Below are positions 46,398 to 55,647 of a stretch of 64,000 nucleotides of DNA, in pieces. The notes beneath the pieces are model-generated. The model had not been told where the DNA came from. It ran no database searches and saw only the letters and a program-made list of their open reading frames with translations. Position 1 is the stretch's first letter. Every line of letters begins with the position of its first letter. Made by a program: the position numbers and the translations under genes. The DNA is from Eubacteriaceae bacterium (GTDB taxonomy: Bacteria > Bacillota > Clostridia > Lachnospirales > Lachnospiraceae), in NCBI GenBank assembly GCA_902363805.1, contig CABJBF010000002.1, positions 372,001 through 436,000 on the forward strand. Reading direction: 5' to 3'.

Positions 46398-47282
46398 ATG
46401 GAAAAATTTGTTTTAGAAAATGAAGAATTGTACGTGGAAATTAATTCTGTTGGTGCTGAATTATCAAGAATTAAAAACAAGAAAAATGACAAAGAATATT
46501 TATGGAATGCAGATGAAAAATATTGGAAAAGACATTCACCTGTTTTATTTCCTTTTGTTGGAAGCTTAAAAGACAAGAAATATAAGTATGATGGAAAAGA
46601 ATATTCTATGGGACAGCATGGGTTCGCAAGAGATATGAAATTTCAACTTCTAACCAGTAAGTCAGATGAAATATGGTTTGTCTTAAATGCATCTGATGAA
46701 ACAATTGCAAAATATCCTTTTATTTTTTCTTTAGAAATTGGGTATAAATTAGAGAAAAATAATATTAAGGTAATGTGGAAAGTTAAAAACAATGATACAA
46801 AGGAAATGTACTTTTCAATTGGAGCACATCCGGCTTTTTATTGTCCTATTAATGATGGTGAAGAACAAAGTCAGTGTTATATTAAAACGGATTGCAAAAA
46901 TGAATTTACATATTTCAAAATTGCCGAAGGTGGTGTAAAGGATACAAGTGCAACATATAAAATAACTGTTGATAATAAAGGAATATTTAATATAACAAAA
47001 AATATGTTTGACGATGACGCTTTAATTGTAGAGGATAATCAGATTCATAGTCTTTCATTATTAGATTCAAATAGAAATGAATATGTAAAAGTTGAATTTG
47101 ATATGCCACTTTGTGGTATTTGGTCTCCTGCAAAGAAAAATGCTCCATTTATCTGTTTAGAACCATGGTGCGGTAGATGTGACTCTAAGGATTTTGATGG
47201 AGAATTACAGGATAGAGAATACGGAAACAAATTAAAACCATCAGAAGAATTTGAAAATGGATATTCAATAACAATTTATTAA
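46398..47282 (+). CDS. Aldose 1-epimerase family protein (LacX-like)
   Basis: A 294-aa galactose-mutarotase-fold protein of the LacX/YeaD-like group. Sequence marks are KYWKRHSPVLFPFVGSLKD, YSMGQHGFARDMKF (containing the His/Arg active-site region), FSIGAHPAFYCP and the C-terminal WCGRCDSKDF. It would interconvert alpha and beta anomers of a sugar or sugar phosphate; the exact sugar is unknown. The ATG at 46398 follows GAAAGGTAAAAAACAT; an upstream TTG at 46380 lies before that site. It appears unlinked to murF. Its gene ends near a bidirectional terminator shared with the SASP gene. Confidence 0.88.
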   Translation: MEKFVLENEELYVEINSVGAELSRIKNKKNDKEYLWNADEKYWKRHSPVLFPFVGSLKDKKYKYDGKEYSMGQHGFARDMKFQLLTSKSDEIWFVLNASDETIAKYPFIFSLEIGYKLEKNNIKVMWKVKNNDTKEMYFSIGAHPAFYCPINDGEEQSQCYIKTDCKNEFTYFKIAEGGVKDTSATYKITVDNKGIFNITKNMFDDDALIVEDNQIHSLSLLDSNRNEYVKVEFDMPLCGIWSPAKKNAPFICLEPWCGRCDSKDFDGELQDREYGNKLKPSEEFENGYSITIY

Positions 47283-47351
47283 ATTATTTTGCAAAAAAGT
47301 TCCATAATAATATTGTAAAGTTATCATTTTGATGCATATTATATTAAAAAA

Positions 47352-47373
47352 AGAGCTGCCTTTCGGCAGCTCT
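47352..47373. terminator. Bidirectional terminator between epimerase and SASP genes
   Basis: Perfect 9-bp stem AGAGCTGCC/GGCAGCTCT with a TTTC loop. It is flanked by A-rich sequence on the left and CGTTTTTC on the right, so it can act on both strands. Confidence 0.88.
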
Positions 47374-47401
47374 CGTTTTTCATACTCTAGAGTGAAATGT
47401 C

Positions 47402-47602
47402 TTATTTACCTGACATCTGTTTTTCCTGAGCTTCGATCATTTTCTTAACCATCTGACCACCAACACTTCCGGCCTGAGCTGAAGTTAAGTTTCCGTTGTA
47501 ACCATCTGATAAAGTTACTCCTACTTCGTTTGCACATTCCATTTTAAATCTGTTCATAGCAGCCTTTGCTTCAGGAACGTTAACATTGTTTGTGTTACTC
47601 AT
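47402..47602 (-). CDS. Alpha/beta-type small acid-soluble spore protein
   Basis: A 66-aa DNA-binding spore protein that coats and protects forespore DNA. It contains the family signatures EAKAAMNRFKMECANEVGV (with the GPR protease site region at MECANEVGV) and GNLTSAQAGSVGGQMVKKMI. The start at 47602 follows CGGAGGTATGAAATT. Expression is expected from a forespore sigma-G promoter, which I could not place with confidence. A 13-bp inverted repeat lies 39 nt upstream. Confidence 0.96.
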   Translation of the reverse strand: MSNTNNVNVPEAKAAMNRFKMECANEVGVTLSDGYNGNLTSAQAGSVGGQMVKKMIEAQEKQMSGK

Positions 47603-47640
47603 AATTTCATACCTCCGAATTTAACATTACTTCCGGTTTT

Positions 47641-47689
47641 ATAAACCTTCAGTATATTTTGTAACTTAAACCATCAACTGAAGGTTTAT
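47641..47689. repeat. 13-bp inverted repeat upstream of SASP gene
   Basis: ATAAACCTTCAGT (47641-47653) and ACTGAAGGTTTAT (47677-47689) are perfect reverse complements separated by 23 nt. They lie 39-87 nt upstream of the SASP start, where a promoter or leader should be. Confidence 0.8.
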
Positions 47690-47818
47690 GTTACAATACT
47701 ATTATGTGGAGATAGGTAAATAATAAACTGGTAAGTTGAACCTAAATTTACAAATTTTTCTTAATATTAAAATAGCTAAATATTATTGTGTTAAATGATT
47801 AAAAACAGTTTAAGGCTC

Positions 47819-48913
47819 TTAATACAAATAATCCAGTATGCATTTGACATATTTTAATACACAATCTTCATCTTTTATGCTCTCTAATTGAATAAAACCA
47901 TTCTTTTCGCCGTAGTTTTCAATGAAGATCTGGTTAAAATCTGGGCTTTTGACTGAAAATATCGGTAAAAAGTTATCAGTTACTTTTGTAAAGCAGTTAG
48001 AGGCGGTTGCCTGAATTCGGTGATTTTTATCAACATATGTTGCCACATCTTTATGTATTGTGATATCTTCTTCAGGAAGATAATAATAGTCTTTATAATT
48101 CTTAAAAAAGTATTTAAGTAAAAGATGTGGACTAATAATGGTAATCTGTGCATTATTTCCATTTAGCTTAAAATAAATGTAGTCTGTTTTTTTAGTAACC
48201 GTAAATGGAGCATATACATCTAAGTCTAAATTTATATATAATTCTTTACCGATGATTCCATCTATTGATTTATAATCACGTATTTCATAACTGTTTAGTG
48301 TGTAATTTCCTTCAAAAAAATCATTTAATGAAAGAAGAGAAGTGAGTGTGCCCATGTACCATACATCTTCTTTATTGTGTAATAATAGTGGAAACACTAA
48401 CATTTCATCATGTGTACGCATAAATTCTTTATAGACTTCAATTAAATCACCGCCTGAAAAAGGATCATTACGTTTTATTCCAAGAAAATCTTCGTATGTT
48501 TTTTGCTTGTTGTTTTCTAATTTAAGTAAATCAGAATATTTTTTTACTGTTTTATAAATGTCGATGCTTTCAAATGAATTAAAATCAAAATTTATATTAT
48601 ATTTTTCGCCACGCTCCTTTAAAAATGGCATATCAAAAGTATTTCCATTAAAATGGATTATTATTTTATAATTTTGAATAAATTTATGAAAAGCCATCAA
48701 AACATTTGCTTCGTCATTTGCATTTTCAGCAACCCATTGTGTATAAATTGGTTCACCGTTAACAAAATACATACATCCTATCATATAAACCATACAATAT
48801 TTTCGGGAAAAACCTGTTGTTTCAATGTCAAAATAAATCATATGGTCAACATTTCCTAATCTTTCTAATGGGTATTCAATTTTATTTTCAACTTTATCTT
48901 TTATAACAATCAT
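47819..48913 (-). CDS. RNase H-like 3'-5' exonuclease domain protein (YprB type)
   Basis: A 364-aa soluble protein. The DEDD-type exonuclease fold (about 25-205) has YFDIETTGFSRKY (Asp/Glu metal ligands), IIIHFNGNTFDMPFLKER (Asp), and a final HNKEDVWYMGTL (Asp). The C-terminal 150 residues (about 215-364) are not assigned. Family members in Bacillus are called YprB and are often next to the helicase YprA; here no yprA lies nearby. The nucleic-acid substrate is unknown. The start follows a weak ribosome binding site. Confidence 0.85.
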   Translation of the reverse strand: MIVIKDKVENKIEYPLERLGNVDHMIYFDIETTGFSRKYCMVYMIGCMYFVNGEPIYTQWVAENANDEANVLMAFHKFIQNYKIIIHFNGNTFDMPFLKERGEKYNINFDFNSFESIDIYKTVKKYSDLLKLENNKQKTYEDFLGIKRNDPFSGGDLIEVYKEFMRTHDEMLVFPLLLHNKEDVWYMGTLTSLLSLNDFFEGNYTLNSYEIRDYKSIDGIIGKELYINLDLDVYAPFTVTKKTDYIYFKLNGNNAQITIISPHLLLKYFFKNYKDYYYLPEEDITIHKDVATYVDKNHRIQATASNCFTKVTDNFLPIFSVKSPDFNQIFIENYGEKNGFIQLESIKDEDCVLKYVKCILDYLY

Positions 48914-48974
48914 AAACGTATGATAACATATAAAAACATAAGGGTCAAAAGTCTAAAAATTGAAGAATACTTCG

Positions 48975-49003
48975 TTGTAAAAAAGCATAAAAAGTATTAT
49001 TAT
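48975..49003 (+). promoter_or_regulatory. Promoter of the rnf operon
   Basis: TTGTAA (48975-48980) and TATTAT (48998-49003) with a 17-nt spacer, 47 nt before the rnfC start. Confidence 0.7.
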
Positions 49004-49049
49004 AAAGAGTGGCAAGTTAGTTGTACAAAAATGAAAGAGAGGAAGTTAG

Positions 49050-50363
49050 ATGTCTATTTTAACATTTAAGGGTGGAGTTCATCCATATGATGGAAAAGAA
49101 CTATCGAAAGATATTCCGACCAGACAAATTTACCCTGATGGTGAAGTAGTGATACCTGTAGCTCAGCATATTGGTGCACCTGCTAAACCAATTGTAAATG
49201 TAGGAGACAGAGTCCTTGTTGGTCAAAAGATTGCTGAAGCTAATGGATTTGTTTCAGCTAATATTCATTCATCGGTATCGGGAACAGTAAAAAAGATTGA
49301 ACAAAGATTAGTTCCTAATGGAAGTAAAGTTTTATCTGTTGTTATTGAAAATGATGAACAGTATGAGAAGTTTGAATACGAAAAACCGGATGATAATTTA
49401 TCCAGAGAAGAGAAAATTGAATTAATAAAAGATTGTGGCGTTGTAGGTTTAGGCGGCGCATGTTTTCCAACTCATGTAAAATTATCACCAAAAGAAATTG
49501 ATAAAATTGATTATGTAATAGTAAATGCGGCAGAATGTGAGCCATACATTACAGCTGATTACAGAAGGTTAAAAGAACAGCCTAAAGAGGTAATAGAAGG
49601 TCTTAAAATTGTATTATCACTTTTTGAAAATGCACAAGGTGTTATTGCTGTTGAAAATAACAAAAAAGATGTAATTGAAGAGTTAAGCAAACTTACGGAA
49701 AATGAACCAAAAATCTCAGTGGCTGAATTAAAAACAAAATATCCACAGGGTTCAGAAAGACATATTATTTATGCTGTAACTAAAAGAAAGATTAATTCAA
49801 AAATGCTTCCTGCTGATGCCGGATGTATAGTTGATAATGTAGATACTATTTATAATATTTATAATGCAGTTAAATTTCATAAACCATTAACTGAAAGAAT
49901 AGTTACTGTATCAGGAGATGGTATTAATACACCATCTAACTTTGTAGTTCCAATTGGAACAAGTCATGCAAAATTAGTAAAAGAAGCTGGCGAGTTAAAA
50001 GATGGAGTTGTAAAACTTATTTCAGGTGGACCTATGATGGGGCAGGCAATGTTTAGTTTAGATGTACCTGTAATAAAAGGTTCTTCAGCACTTTTAGCAT
50101 TTCTTCATGATGATGTTGCTGATGCAACAATGACAAATTGTCTTAACTGTGGGAAATGTGCAAGTGTCTGCCCTGAAAATCTTATATGTGCTAAATTGGC
50201 ACAGGCTGCAGCGGCAGATGACATGGAAACATTTTTAAAATATCATGGAATGGAATGTATAGAATGTGGAACATGTAATTATATTTGTCCTGCAAACAGA
50301 AATATTACACAGTCTGTAAGAACTATGAAGAGAAAAGTTATTGCAGCAAGAAAGAAAGGGTAA
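49050..50363 (+). CDS. rnfC: Rnf complex subunit RnfC
   Basis: A 437-aa NADH-binding, FMN and 4Fe-4S subunit of the ferredoxin:NAD+ oxidoreductase. It shows the glycine-rich site CGVVGLGGACFPTHVKLSPK (about 130-149), AECEPYITADYRRL, and two cluster motifs CLNCGKCASVCPEN and CIECGTCNYICPAN near the C terminus (about 370-420). First gene of rnfCDGEAB. The complex couples electron flow from reduced ferredoxin to NAD+ to Na+ or H+ export. The ATG follows GAGAGGAAGTTAG. Confidence 0.96.
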   Translation: MSILTFKGGVHPYDGKELSKDIPTRQIYPDGEVVIPVAQHIGAPAKPIVNVGDRVLVGQKIAEANGFVSANIHSSVSGTVKKIEQRLVPNGSKVLSVVIENDEQYEKFEYEKPDDNLSREEKIELIKDCGVVGLGGACFPTHVKLSPKEIDKIDYVIVNAAECEPYITADYRRLKEQPKEVIEGLKIVLSLFENAQGVIAVENNKKDVIEELSKLTENEPKISVAELKTKYPQGSERHIIYAVTKRKINSKMLPADAGCIVDNVDTIYNIYNAVKFHKPLTERIVTVSGDGINTPSNFVVPIGTSHAKLVKEAGELKDGVVKLISGGPMMGQAMFSLDVPVIKGSSALLAFLHDDVADATMTNCLNCGKCASVCPENLICAKLAQAAAADDMETFLKYHGMECIECGTCNYICPANRNITQSVRTMKRKVIAARKKG

Positions 50364-50376
50364 GAGTGAACTAAAA

Positions 50377-51348
50377 ATGTATCATGTATCATCAAGCCCT
50401 CATGTTAAGTCAAAACTTACAACAAAATCTATAATGGGCGATGTAATTATTGCATTATTACCACCATCTATTTTTGGTATTATTAATTATCAAAATTTAT
50501 TTGGAATGGAATATGGAATCCGTTCAGCATTGTTGATTTTATTAACAGTAGCTGCTTGTGTGATTTCGGAATATATATTTGATTTAATAACTAAAAGACC
50601 ATCAACTATAGGCGATTTAAGTGCTGTAGTAACAGGAATGATTCTTGCACTTAACCTTCCATGTACATTTCCTTATTGGAAAGCAATGCTTGGAGGTGCA
50701 TTTGCAATAATAATAGTTAAACAGTTGTTTGGTGGACTTGGACAGAACTTCATGAACCCTGCATTAGGTGCAAGATGTTTTCTTGTATTATCATTTGCAG
50801 GAAATATGACAGCGTTTTATCCTGAAATGTACAGAGTCGTAGATGGAGTATCTCAGGCAACACCGCTTACAGCATTAAAAGCCGGAGAAAATGTTGATTT
50901 GTTATCAATGTTTATTGGTACACATGCAGGAACAATAGGTGAAACAAGTATTATCGCACTTTTACTTGGAGCTTTATACCTTGTAATTAATAAGATAATT
51001 GATTTAAGAATACCAATTACTTACATAGTTGTATTTTCAATCTGCATTATGTTATTTAACGGACAGACAGATATTACATTCTTACTTAAACATCTTTGTG
51101 GTGGTGGATTAATTTTTGGTGCTTTCTTTATGGCAACTGATTATTCTACATCTCCGATGACAAAGAATGGAAGAATTTTATTTGGAATATGTTTAGGTGT
51201 ACTTACTGCAATTTTCAGAACATTTGGAAATACAGCTGAAGGTGTATCGTTTGCAATTATATTCTGTAACTTATTAGTACCTTTAATTGAAAAAATAACA
51301 ATTCCTAAAGCATTTGGAATGGTTAAGGAAAAGAAGGAGGGCAAGTAA
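50377..51348 (+). CDS. rnfD: Rnf complex subunit RnfD
   Basis: A 323-aa membrane subunit with about eight hydrophobic segments that carries covalent FMN. The flavinylation region is DGVSQATPLTALKAG. The chosen start is the ATG at 50377 (MYHVSSSPHVKSK), giving the usual RnfD N terminus; in-frame upstream codons overlap rnfC and are unlikely. The ribosome binding site is weak, so translation may be coupled to rnfC. Confidence 0.95.
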   Translation: MYHVSSSPHVKSKLTTKSIMGDVIIALLPPSIFGIINYQNLFGMEYGIRSALLILLTVAACVISEYIFDLITKRPSTIGDLSAVVTGMILALNLPCTFPYWKAMLGGAFAIIIVKQLFGGLGQNFMNPALGARCFLVLSFAGNMTAFYPEMYRVVDGVSQATPLTALKAGENVDLLSMFIGTHAGTIGETSIIALLLGALYLVINKIIDLRIPITYIVVFSICIMLFNGQTDITFLLKHLCGGGLIFGAFFMATDYSTSPMTKNGRILFGICLGVLTAIFRTFGNTAEGVSFAIIFCNLLVPLIEKITIPKAFGMVKEKKEGK

Positions 51349-51349
51349 T

Positions 51350-51994
51350 ATGAATAAAATGATAAAAGATGCGTTAATATTATTTGCTATTACTTTAGTT
51401 TCGGGTTTAGGACTTGGAGCTGTGTATAATGTTACATCACAGGCCAGAGCGCAACAGGAGCAAAAAACAAAAAATGCAGCTTATCAGGCAGTATTTGACG
51501 GCGCAGATCATTTTGATGAATACAAAATAAATGACAGTGACCAGAAAAAGATAGCGGACTACATTAAGAAAATGGATACTGATGAAGTTAAAGCTAATGG
51601 TGCATCAGATATTAATGCAGACATCAATGAAATAATGGAAGCAAAAGATAAAGATAACAACGTACTTGGATATGTAATAACTGTTACAGATAATGAAGCT
51701 TACGATGGCAAGATTCAGTTTTCAGTTGGAATTAAGGAAGATGGAACTGTTAATGGCATTTCCTTCTTATCTATAAGCGAAACACCAGGACTTGGAATGA
51801 GAGCAAAAGAAGACAGTTATAAAAATCAGTTTAATGATAAGAAAGTTGACTACTTTAAATATTCAAAAACAGGAGCATCAGAAGATAATGAAATTGACGC
51901 AATGAGTGGAGCAACAATAACAACAAATGCAACAACTAATGGCGTTAATGCAGCAATTTTCTGTTTTAAATATATTACAGGAGGTGCTGAATAA
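51350..51994 (+). CDS. rnfG: Rnf complex subunit RnfG
   Basis: A 214-aa subunit with one N-terminal membrane helix (about 5-25) and an extracytoplasmic FMN-binding domain. The covalent FMN site is the Thr of DAMSGATITT (about 185-194), the target of ApbE. The ATG at 51350 follows GGAGGGCAAGTAAT, directly after the rnfD stop. In-frame codons inside rnfD are shadows. Confidence 0.95.
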   Translation: MNKMIKDALILFAITLVSGLGLGAVYNVTSQARAQQEQKTKNAAYQAVFDGADHFDEYKINDSDQKKIADYIKKMDTDEVKANGASDINADINEIMEAKDKDNNVLGYVITVTDNEAYDGKIQFSVGIKEDGTVNGISFLSISETPGLGMRAKEDSYKNQFNDKKVDYFKYSKTGASEDNEIDAMSGATITTNATTNGVNAAIFCFKYITGGAE

Positions 51995-52674
51995 TGGGTA
52001 AATGTTTAGAAAGATTATATAACGGAATTATAAAAGAAAATCCAACATTTGTTTTAATATTAGGTATGTGCCCGACACTTGCAGTTACATCTTCATTGAT
52101 TAATGGTGCCGGAATGGGACTTAGTACAATGGTGGTACTTGTTTTGTCAAACTGTTTTATTTCATTACTTAGAAATATAATACCAAATGGGGTACGTGTG
52201 CCTGCATTTATAGTTATTGTTGCAAGTTTTGTTACTATTTTACAGTTTATGCTTGAAGCATATTTGCCATCACTTAATGCAGCGCTTGGAATTTATATTC
52301 CATTAATAGTTGTTAACTGTATTATTTTAGGTAGAGCAGAAAGTTATGCATCAAAAAATCCTGTTTTACCATCTATTTTCGATGGACTTGGAATGGGACT
52401 TGGATTTACAATAGCCCTTTCTATATTGGGCGGATTTAGAGAAATAATCGGTGCGGGAACAATTCTTGGAATTAACATTCCACATTGGGATGGAATCGGA
52501 ATTTTTGTAATGGCACCGGGAGCGTTCTTTGTTCTTGCAGCTTTAATAGCTACACAGAACTATATTAAAATGAAACATCGTCAAAAGCCAAAAGATAAAA
52601 TATGCGATGGTAATTGTCAGGGTTGTGCAATGGCAACAGAACATTGTAAAGAAGATACAAAGGAGGAAGCGTAA
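51994..52674 (+). CDS. rnfE: Rnf complex subunit RnfE
   Basis: A 226-aa integral membrane subunit with six predicted helices, homologous to RnfA and NqrD. Contains NPTFVLILGMCPTLAVTSS and the conserved Cys regions near helices I and IV. Those Cys bind an intramembrane iron-sulfur cluster in the Rnf structures. The C-terminal tail has a Cys-rich CDGNCQGCAMATEHC segment (about 205-219). The ATG overlaps the rnfG stop (TAATG). Confidence 0.95.
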   Translation: MGKCLERLYNGIIKENPTFVLILGMCPTLAVTSSLINGAGMGLSTMVVLVLSNCFISLLRNIIPNGVRVPAFIVIVASFVTILQFMLEAYLPSLNAALGIYIPLIVVNCIILGRAESYASKNPVLPSIFDGLGMGLGFTIALSILGGFREIIGAGTILGINIPHWDGIGIFVMAPGAFFVLAALIATQNYIKMKHRQKPKDKICDGNCQGCAMATEHCKEDTKEEA

Positions 52675-53250
52675 ATGGTTCAATGTATGTTAATAGCAGT
52701 TGCAGCTGCTTTAGTTAATAATGTAGTTTTAAGCCAGTTCCTTGGTTTGTGTCCTTTCCTTGGAGTTTCAAAAAAGACAGATACTGCAGCCGGAATGGGA
52801 GCAGCGGTTATTTTTGTTATTTTGATTGCTTCAAGCGTAACATATGGAATTTATTATGGAATTTTAAAACCTTTTAATCTTGAATATTTACAGACTATTG
52901 TCTTTATTCTTGTAATTGCTGCGTTAGTTCAGTTGGTTGAAATGATATTAAAGAAATATGTAAAACCTTTATATCAGGCATTAGGTGTTTATCTTCCTTT
53001 AATTACAACAAACTGTGCAGTTTTAGGTGTAGCAATTTCGAATATTGATGACGGATATACTTTTGGACAGAGCCTTGCTAATTCACTTGGAACATCTGTA
53101 GGATTTTTGATTGCAATTGTTATTTTAGCAGGTATCAGAGAAAAGAGTGAAAACAATAATATTCCAAAACCTTTCCAGGGAACTCCGATGGTTTTAATTG
53201 CCTCAGGGTTAATGGCAATTGCATTTACCGGATTTACAGGAATAATATAG
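52675..53250 (+). CDS. rnfA: Rnf complex subunit RnfA
   Basis: A 191-aa integral membrane subunit with six helices. It shows VNNVVLSQFLGLCPFLGVSKK and ITTNCAVLGVAI, the paired Cys segments that with RnfE bind the membrane 2Fe-2S cluster. The ATG directly follows the rnfE stop, with AAAGGAGGAAGC inside rnfE as ribosome binding site. Confidence 0.96.
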   Translation: MVQCMLIAVAAALVNNVVLSQFLGLCPFLGVSKKTDTAAGMGAAVIFVILIASSVTYGIYYGILKPFNLEYLQTIVFILVIAALVQLVEMILKKYVKPLYQALGVYLPLITTNCAVLGVAISNIDDGYTFGQSLANSLGTSVGFLIAIVILAGIREKSENNNIPKPFQGTPMVLIASGLMAIAFTGFTGII

Positions 53251-53263
53251 GAGGTGCTTGGAT

Positions 53264-54055
53264 ATGAGTGGAATTTTAGGAGCAGTTATTGTTGTAGGCG
53301 GTGTTGGTATAATTATTGCAGTTATCCTTGTAGTTGCCGGAAAGTTTTTTGCAGTTGAAGTTAATGAAAAAGAAGCAGCGATTAGAGAAGTGCTTCCGGG
53401 AAATAACTGTGGTGGATGCGGTTATCCGGGATGTGATGGTTTAGCGGCTGCAATTGCAAATGGAGAATGTGATCCGGGAGCATGCCCTGTTGGAGGAGCA
53501 CCTGTTGCGAAGATTATAAGTGAAATTGTAGGTGTTGAAGCAGACGTTGTTAAGAAATATGCGTATGTTAAATGCTCAGGTGATTGTGATAAATCAAAAG
53601 ATAAGTACGAATATTATGGAAATATGTCATGTCAGGATGCTGCAAATATTCCCGGTGGTGGTGCAAAAGCCTGCGCATATGGATGCCTTGGACTTGGTTC
53701 ATGTGTTAAAGCATGTGAATTTGGTGCAATATCAGTTGTTAATGGTAAGGCAGTAGTAGACAGAGATAAATGTGTCGCATGTGGTAAATGTGTAAAAGCG
53801 TGTCCAAAAAATCTTATTGAAATAATTACGGAAAATGCACAGTATATGGTTTCCTGTTCATCTAAGGATAAAGGAAGAGATGTTATGCAGGCATGTTCTG
53901 TTGGTTGTATAGGATGTGGACTGTGCGCTAAGAATTGCCCAAATGGTGCAATTGAATTTGAATATAATTTAGCTCATATTGATCAGAGTAAATGTAAAAA
54001 CTGTGGAATATGTGCTGAAAAATGTCCGAAAAAAATTATTACTAAATTGCATTAA
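53264..54055 (+). CDS. rnfB: Rnf complex subunit RnfB
   Basis: A 263-aa electron-input subunit. One N-terminal helix (about 4-28) is followed by the 4Fe-4S motif NNCGGCGYPGCDG...GACPVGG. Ferredoxin-type clusters follow: CSGDC, CAYGCLGLGSCVKACEFG, CVACGKCVKACPKN, CIGCGLCAKNCPNG and CKNCGICAEKCPKK. The last gene of the operon. The ATG at 53264 follows AGGAGGTGCTTGGAT; the in-frame codon at 53258 precedes it. Confidence 0.96.
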   Translation: MSGILGAVIVVGGVGIIIAVILVVAGKFFAVEVNEKEAAIREVLPGNNCGGCGYPGCDGLAAAIANGECDPGACPVGGAPVAKIISEIVGVEADVVKKYAYVKCSGDCDKSKDKYEYYGNMSCQDAANIPGGGAKACAYGCLGLGSCVKACEFGAISVVNGKAVVDRDKCVACGKCVKACPKNLIEIITENAQYMVSCSSKDKGRDVMQACSVGCIGCGLCAKNCPNGAIEFEYNLAHIDQSKCKNCGICAEKCPKKIITKLH

Positions 54056-54117
54056 TTGTTTTATTGCATTATGAAAATGCCGGAATTAACATATAATGCG
54101 AATAAATTTAAGAAAAT

Positions 54118-54149
54118 CTCACACTATATACTAGTGTGAGGTTTTTTTT
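54118..54149 (+). terminator. Terminator of the rnf operon
   Basis: Perfect 9-bp stem CTCACACTA/TAGTGTGAG with a 5-nt loop, then G and eight T residues. The T-run ends directly at the ATG of the next gene. Confidence 0.92.
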
Positions 54150-55553
54150 ATGGAAAAATTTATTGATTCAAAAATTGAAATTACTGAGAAAAAAATAGAT
54201 GAAATACTAGCTATTGGAACAAGCTATGATTTATTGAAAAGGAAAATTACTATTGGAGATAAAAATGCTGTTCTATATTTTATTAATGGATTTTGTGATG
54301 AAGATGTAATGGAAAAAGTTATTGAAGCTTTAACATCAGTTAAATCAGAAGATATTCCGAATGATAAAGAAAATTTTATTGCAAACATCATTTCTTATAT
54401 TGAAACTTCAGATGAAAATAACGAATATAATATTATTACTGCGATTTTATCCGGGATTGTTTGTTTGATTGTAGATGGATATGAAAGTGCTTTTTTAATT
54501 GATGCAAGAGAATATCCGGCAAGAGGAGTTGAAGAGCCTGAAAAATATAAGGTATTAAGAGGTTCAAGAGATGGTTTTGTTGAAACTTTAGTATATAATA
54601 CTGCATTAATCAGAAGAAGAATACGAAGTCCTGAGTATAGATGTGAAATAACACAAATAGGAGAATGTTCAAGAACTGACGTGGCAATATGTTATATTGA
54701 AGGAAGAGTCGATAAAGAGGCACTTAATTTGATTAAAGATAAACTGGCAAATGCAAAAATAGATGCGTTAGCAATGAATCAGGAAAGTCTTGCTGAATGT
54801 ATTTATAAAGGAAGCTGGATTAATCCTTTCCCAAAGTTTAGATACACAGAACGCCCTGATACTGTTGCTGCATCAGTAATTAATGGACAGATTGCAGTAC
54901 TGGTAGATAATTCGCCGGCGGCTATGCTTTTACCAACTACAGTATTTGATGCTATAGAAGAAGCAGATGATTATTACTTTTCACCTCTTACCGGTACTTA
55001 CCTTAGATTGGCAAGAGCCTTTATTACAATTATATCCATACTTCTGACTCCATTATATCTTTTATATGCAGTGCAGCCGGAATTGCTTCCAAATTGGTTA
55101 ATATTTACAAAGGTATCTGATGAGTTAAATATCCCAATTATCTGGCAACTATTAATGCTTGAAATTGGTGTAGACGGTTTGAAGTTGGCGGCAATTAATA
55201 CTCCAAATATGCTAAACACACCGTTAAGTTTGATAGCAGCAATAATTATTGGGGAATTTACAATAACTACAGGGTGGTTTGTACCTCAAACTCTTTTATA
55301 CATGGCTGTAGTAGCAATTGCAAATTTTACTCATGAAAATTATGAATTTGCATATGCGATAAAATTTTTAAGAATTATTTTACTAATTTTAACAGCGATA
55401 TTTGGATTATATGGATTTATTGGAGGAGTTATATTTACAGCAGTTGTAATCGGAATGAATAAAACGATTACAAACACAAGTTATATATATCCTTTAATAC
55501 CATTTGATTTAAAAAAATTTTGCAGACAGTTCTTTAGAACAAGTAAAAAATAA
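54150..55553 (+). CDS. Spore germination protein, GerA/SpoVAF family (orphan)
   Basis: A 467-aa GerA-type A subunit. The N-terminal half is soluble (about 1-270), with SREGFVETL-like RGSRDGFVETLVYNTALIRR and RVDKEALNLI. The C-terminal half has four or five membrane segments (about 290-315, 335-352, 360-380, 385-405, 410-435). No B (transporter-like) or C (lipoprotein) subunit gene is adjacent. The ATG at 54150 lies right after the rnf terminator T-run; the only ribosome binding site is TGTGAGG inside the hairpin. It would sense or relay germinant signals in the spore inner membrane; whether it works with a receptor elsewhere or like SpoVAF is unknown. Confidence 0.88.
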   Translation: MEKFIDSKIEITEKKIDEILAIGTSYDLLKRKITIGDKNAVLYFINGFCDEDVMEKVIEALTSVKSEDIPNDKENFIANIISYIETSDENNEYNIITAILSGIVCLIVDGYESAFLIDAREYPARGVEEPEKYKVLRGSRDGFVETLVYNTALIRRRIRSPEYRCEITQIGECSRTDVAICYIEGRVDKEALNLIKDKLANAKIDALAMNQESLAECIYKGSWINPFPKFRYTERPDTVAASVINGQIAVLVDNSPAAMLLPTTVFDAIEEADDYYFSPLTGTYLRLARAFITIISILLTPLYLLYAVQPELLPNWLIFTKVSDELNIPIIWQLLMLEIGVDGLKLAAINTPNMLNTPLSLIAAIIIGEFTITTGWFVPQTLLYMAVVAIANFTHENYEFAYAIKFLRIILLILTAIFGLYGFIGGVIFTAVVIGMNKTITNTSYIYPLIPFDLKKFCRQFFRTSKK

Positions 55554-55558
55554 TTATA

Positions 55559-55640
55559 AAACAGTTATAATTTGAAAACAGTAATATTTTATAAAAAATA
55601 TATTTTACAGAAATATATTTCTATCAGATTATAACTGTTT
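55559..55640. terminator. Long-loop hairpin after gerA-type gene
   Basis: A 13-bp perfect inverted repeat AAACAGTTATAAT/ATTATAACTGTTT with a 56-nt A/T-rich loop. Possible terminator for the plus-strand gene. Confidence 0.5.
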
Positions 55641-55647
55641 ATTACAT

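Noticed and set aside
54066..54100. Sigma-G-like promoter (GCATT and CATATAA) before the gerA-type gene
   Set aside because: The -10 differs from CATNNTA and the -35 is poor; too weak to list as a feature.
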